A stretch of 5,249 nucleotides of DNA from Nostoc sp. CHAB 5715 (GTDB taxonomy: Bacteria > Cyanobacteriota > Cyanobacteriia > Cyanobacteriales > Nostocaceae): the NCBI RefSeq assembly GCF_020829685.1, contig NZ_JAIVFR010000534.1, forward strand, positions 1-5,249, read 5' to 3'. Below the pieces are notes generated by a model. It saw nothing but the letters and a program-made list of their open reading frames with translations, was not told the DNA's origin and searched no databases. Made by a program: the position numbers and the translations under genes. Positions 5,072 through 5,249 of this stretch are shown here, one piece after another. Numbering within the stretch: position 1 is the stretch's first letter; the number at the start of each line of letters is the position of its first letter.

Positions 5072-5249
5072 TGCCGCGCTGCGCCAGGTGCTTCATGAGG
5101 TGCAGGTAAAACGGCAGCTGCTCGAACGTCAGCCGTTCAAACAGCGTGAGCACGTATTCGCCTTCGGTGGTGGTGGCGAAATAGTTGGTGTTCTCGATGC
5201 CGCCTTCAATGCCGCGCAGCTCAAGCAGCTCGCCAAGTTTCAGCTCGCC
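5061..5249 (-). CDS. thrB: Homoserine kinase ThrB (aminoglycoside-phosphotransferase type), partial, foreign to its neighbours
   Basis: The minus strand from the window edge reads 63 codons without a stop: [20 protein letters not shown] at the edge, then [20 protein letters not shown], then [20 protein letters not shown] and PVP. This matches the N-terminal lobe of the proteobacterial homoserine kinase that belongs to the APH/choline-kinase superfamily, with the typical [16 protein letters not shown] and [17 protein letters not shown] segments. That enzyme phosphorylates homoserine in threonine synthesis. Cyanobacteria normally use the unrelated GHMP-type ThrB. The true start lies beyond the window and the C-terminal part is missing at 5061. 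The stretch is about 60% G+C with GCG, CTG and GGC codons, against about 41% in the adjacent 4970-5060. The likely source is a beta-proteobacterium. Confidence 0.8.

Noticed and set aside
5061..5249. Horizontal acquisition of thrB by the cyanobacterium
   Set aside because: The gene is cut at a short shared sequence, runs antisense into another broken gene and shows no mobility signature; a chimeric join is simpler.

Overview
The window reads as chromosome of a cyanobacterium, most likely a filamentous Nostoc/Anabaena-like strain (inference). Seven copies of the cyanobacterial octamer GCGATCGC (HIP1) lie between 1458 and 4705. A short tandem repeat cassette and a TAATACCAATTCGTAATT element of the kind common in Nostocales spacers are present, and the main operon is a DevBCA-type exporter. 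The last ~180 bases do not fit this picture: they are about 60% G+C by hand count and encode part of a proteobacterial-type homoserine kinase.

Layout. Bases 1-202 (minus strand) hold the start of a secreted protein with a twin-arginine signal, tentatively a GH10 endo-xylanase. An AT-rich 284 bp divergent spacer follows (203-486), with a 30-bp-spaced direct repeat and two small palindromes. A TetR-family regulator is at 487-1062. After a 160 bp spacer with a candidate sigma70-type promoter come four co-directional genes: devB-like membrane fusion protein (1223-2509), a DUF2834-type three-helix membrane protein (2565-2900), devC-like permease (2913-4079) and devA-like ATPase (4191-4943). The devC-devA gap is filled by a repeat cassette (4082-4177). 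The start of a nucleotidyltransferase-fold gene at 4970 breaks off after its GGSRARG motif at about 5061-5071, where the sequence switches to the antisense of thrB.

How the genes work together. DevA (ATPase), DevC (MacB/FtsX-like permease) and DevB (periplasmic adaptor) should form a tripartite exporter that docks on a TolC-type outer membrane channel (HgdD in Anabaena) encoded elsewhere. In Anabaena the founding DevBCA exports heterocyst glycolipids. This copy has its own TetR regulator and an extra small membrane protein, so it is more likely a ligand-induced or stress-induced paralogue whose substrate cannot be read from sequence.

The two most notable points are the DUF2834 gene embedded between adaptor and permease, and the abrupt cyanobacterium/proteobacterium junction at the right end, which is probably an assembly or amplification chimera rather than biology.
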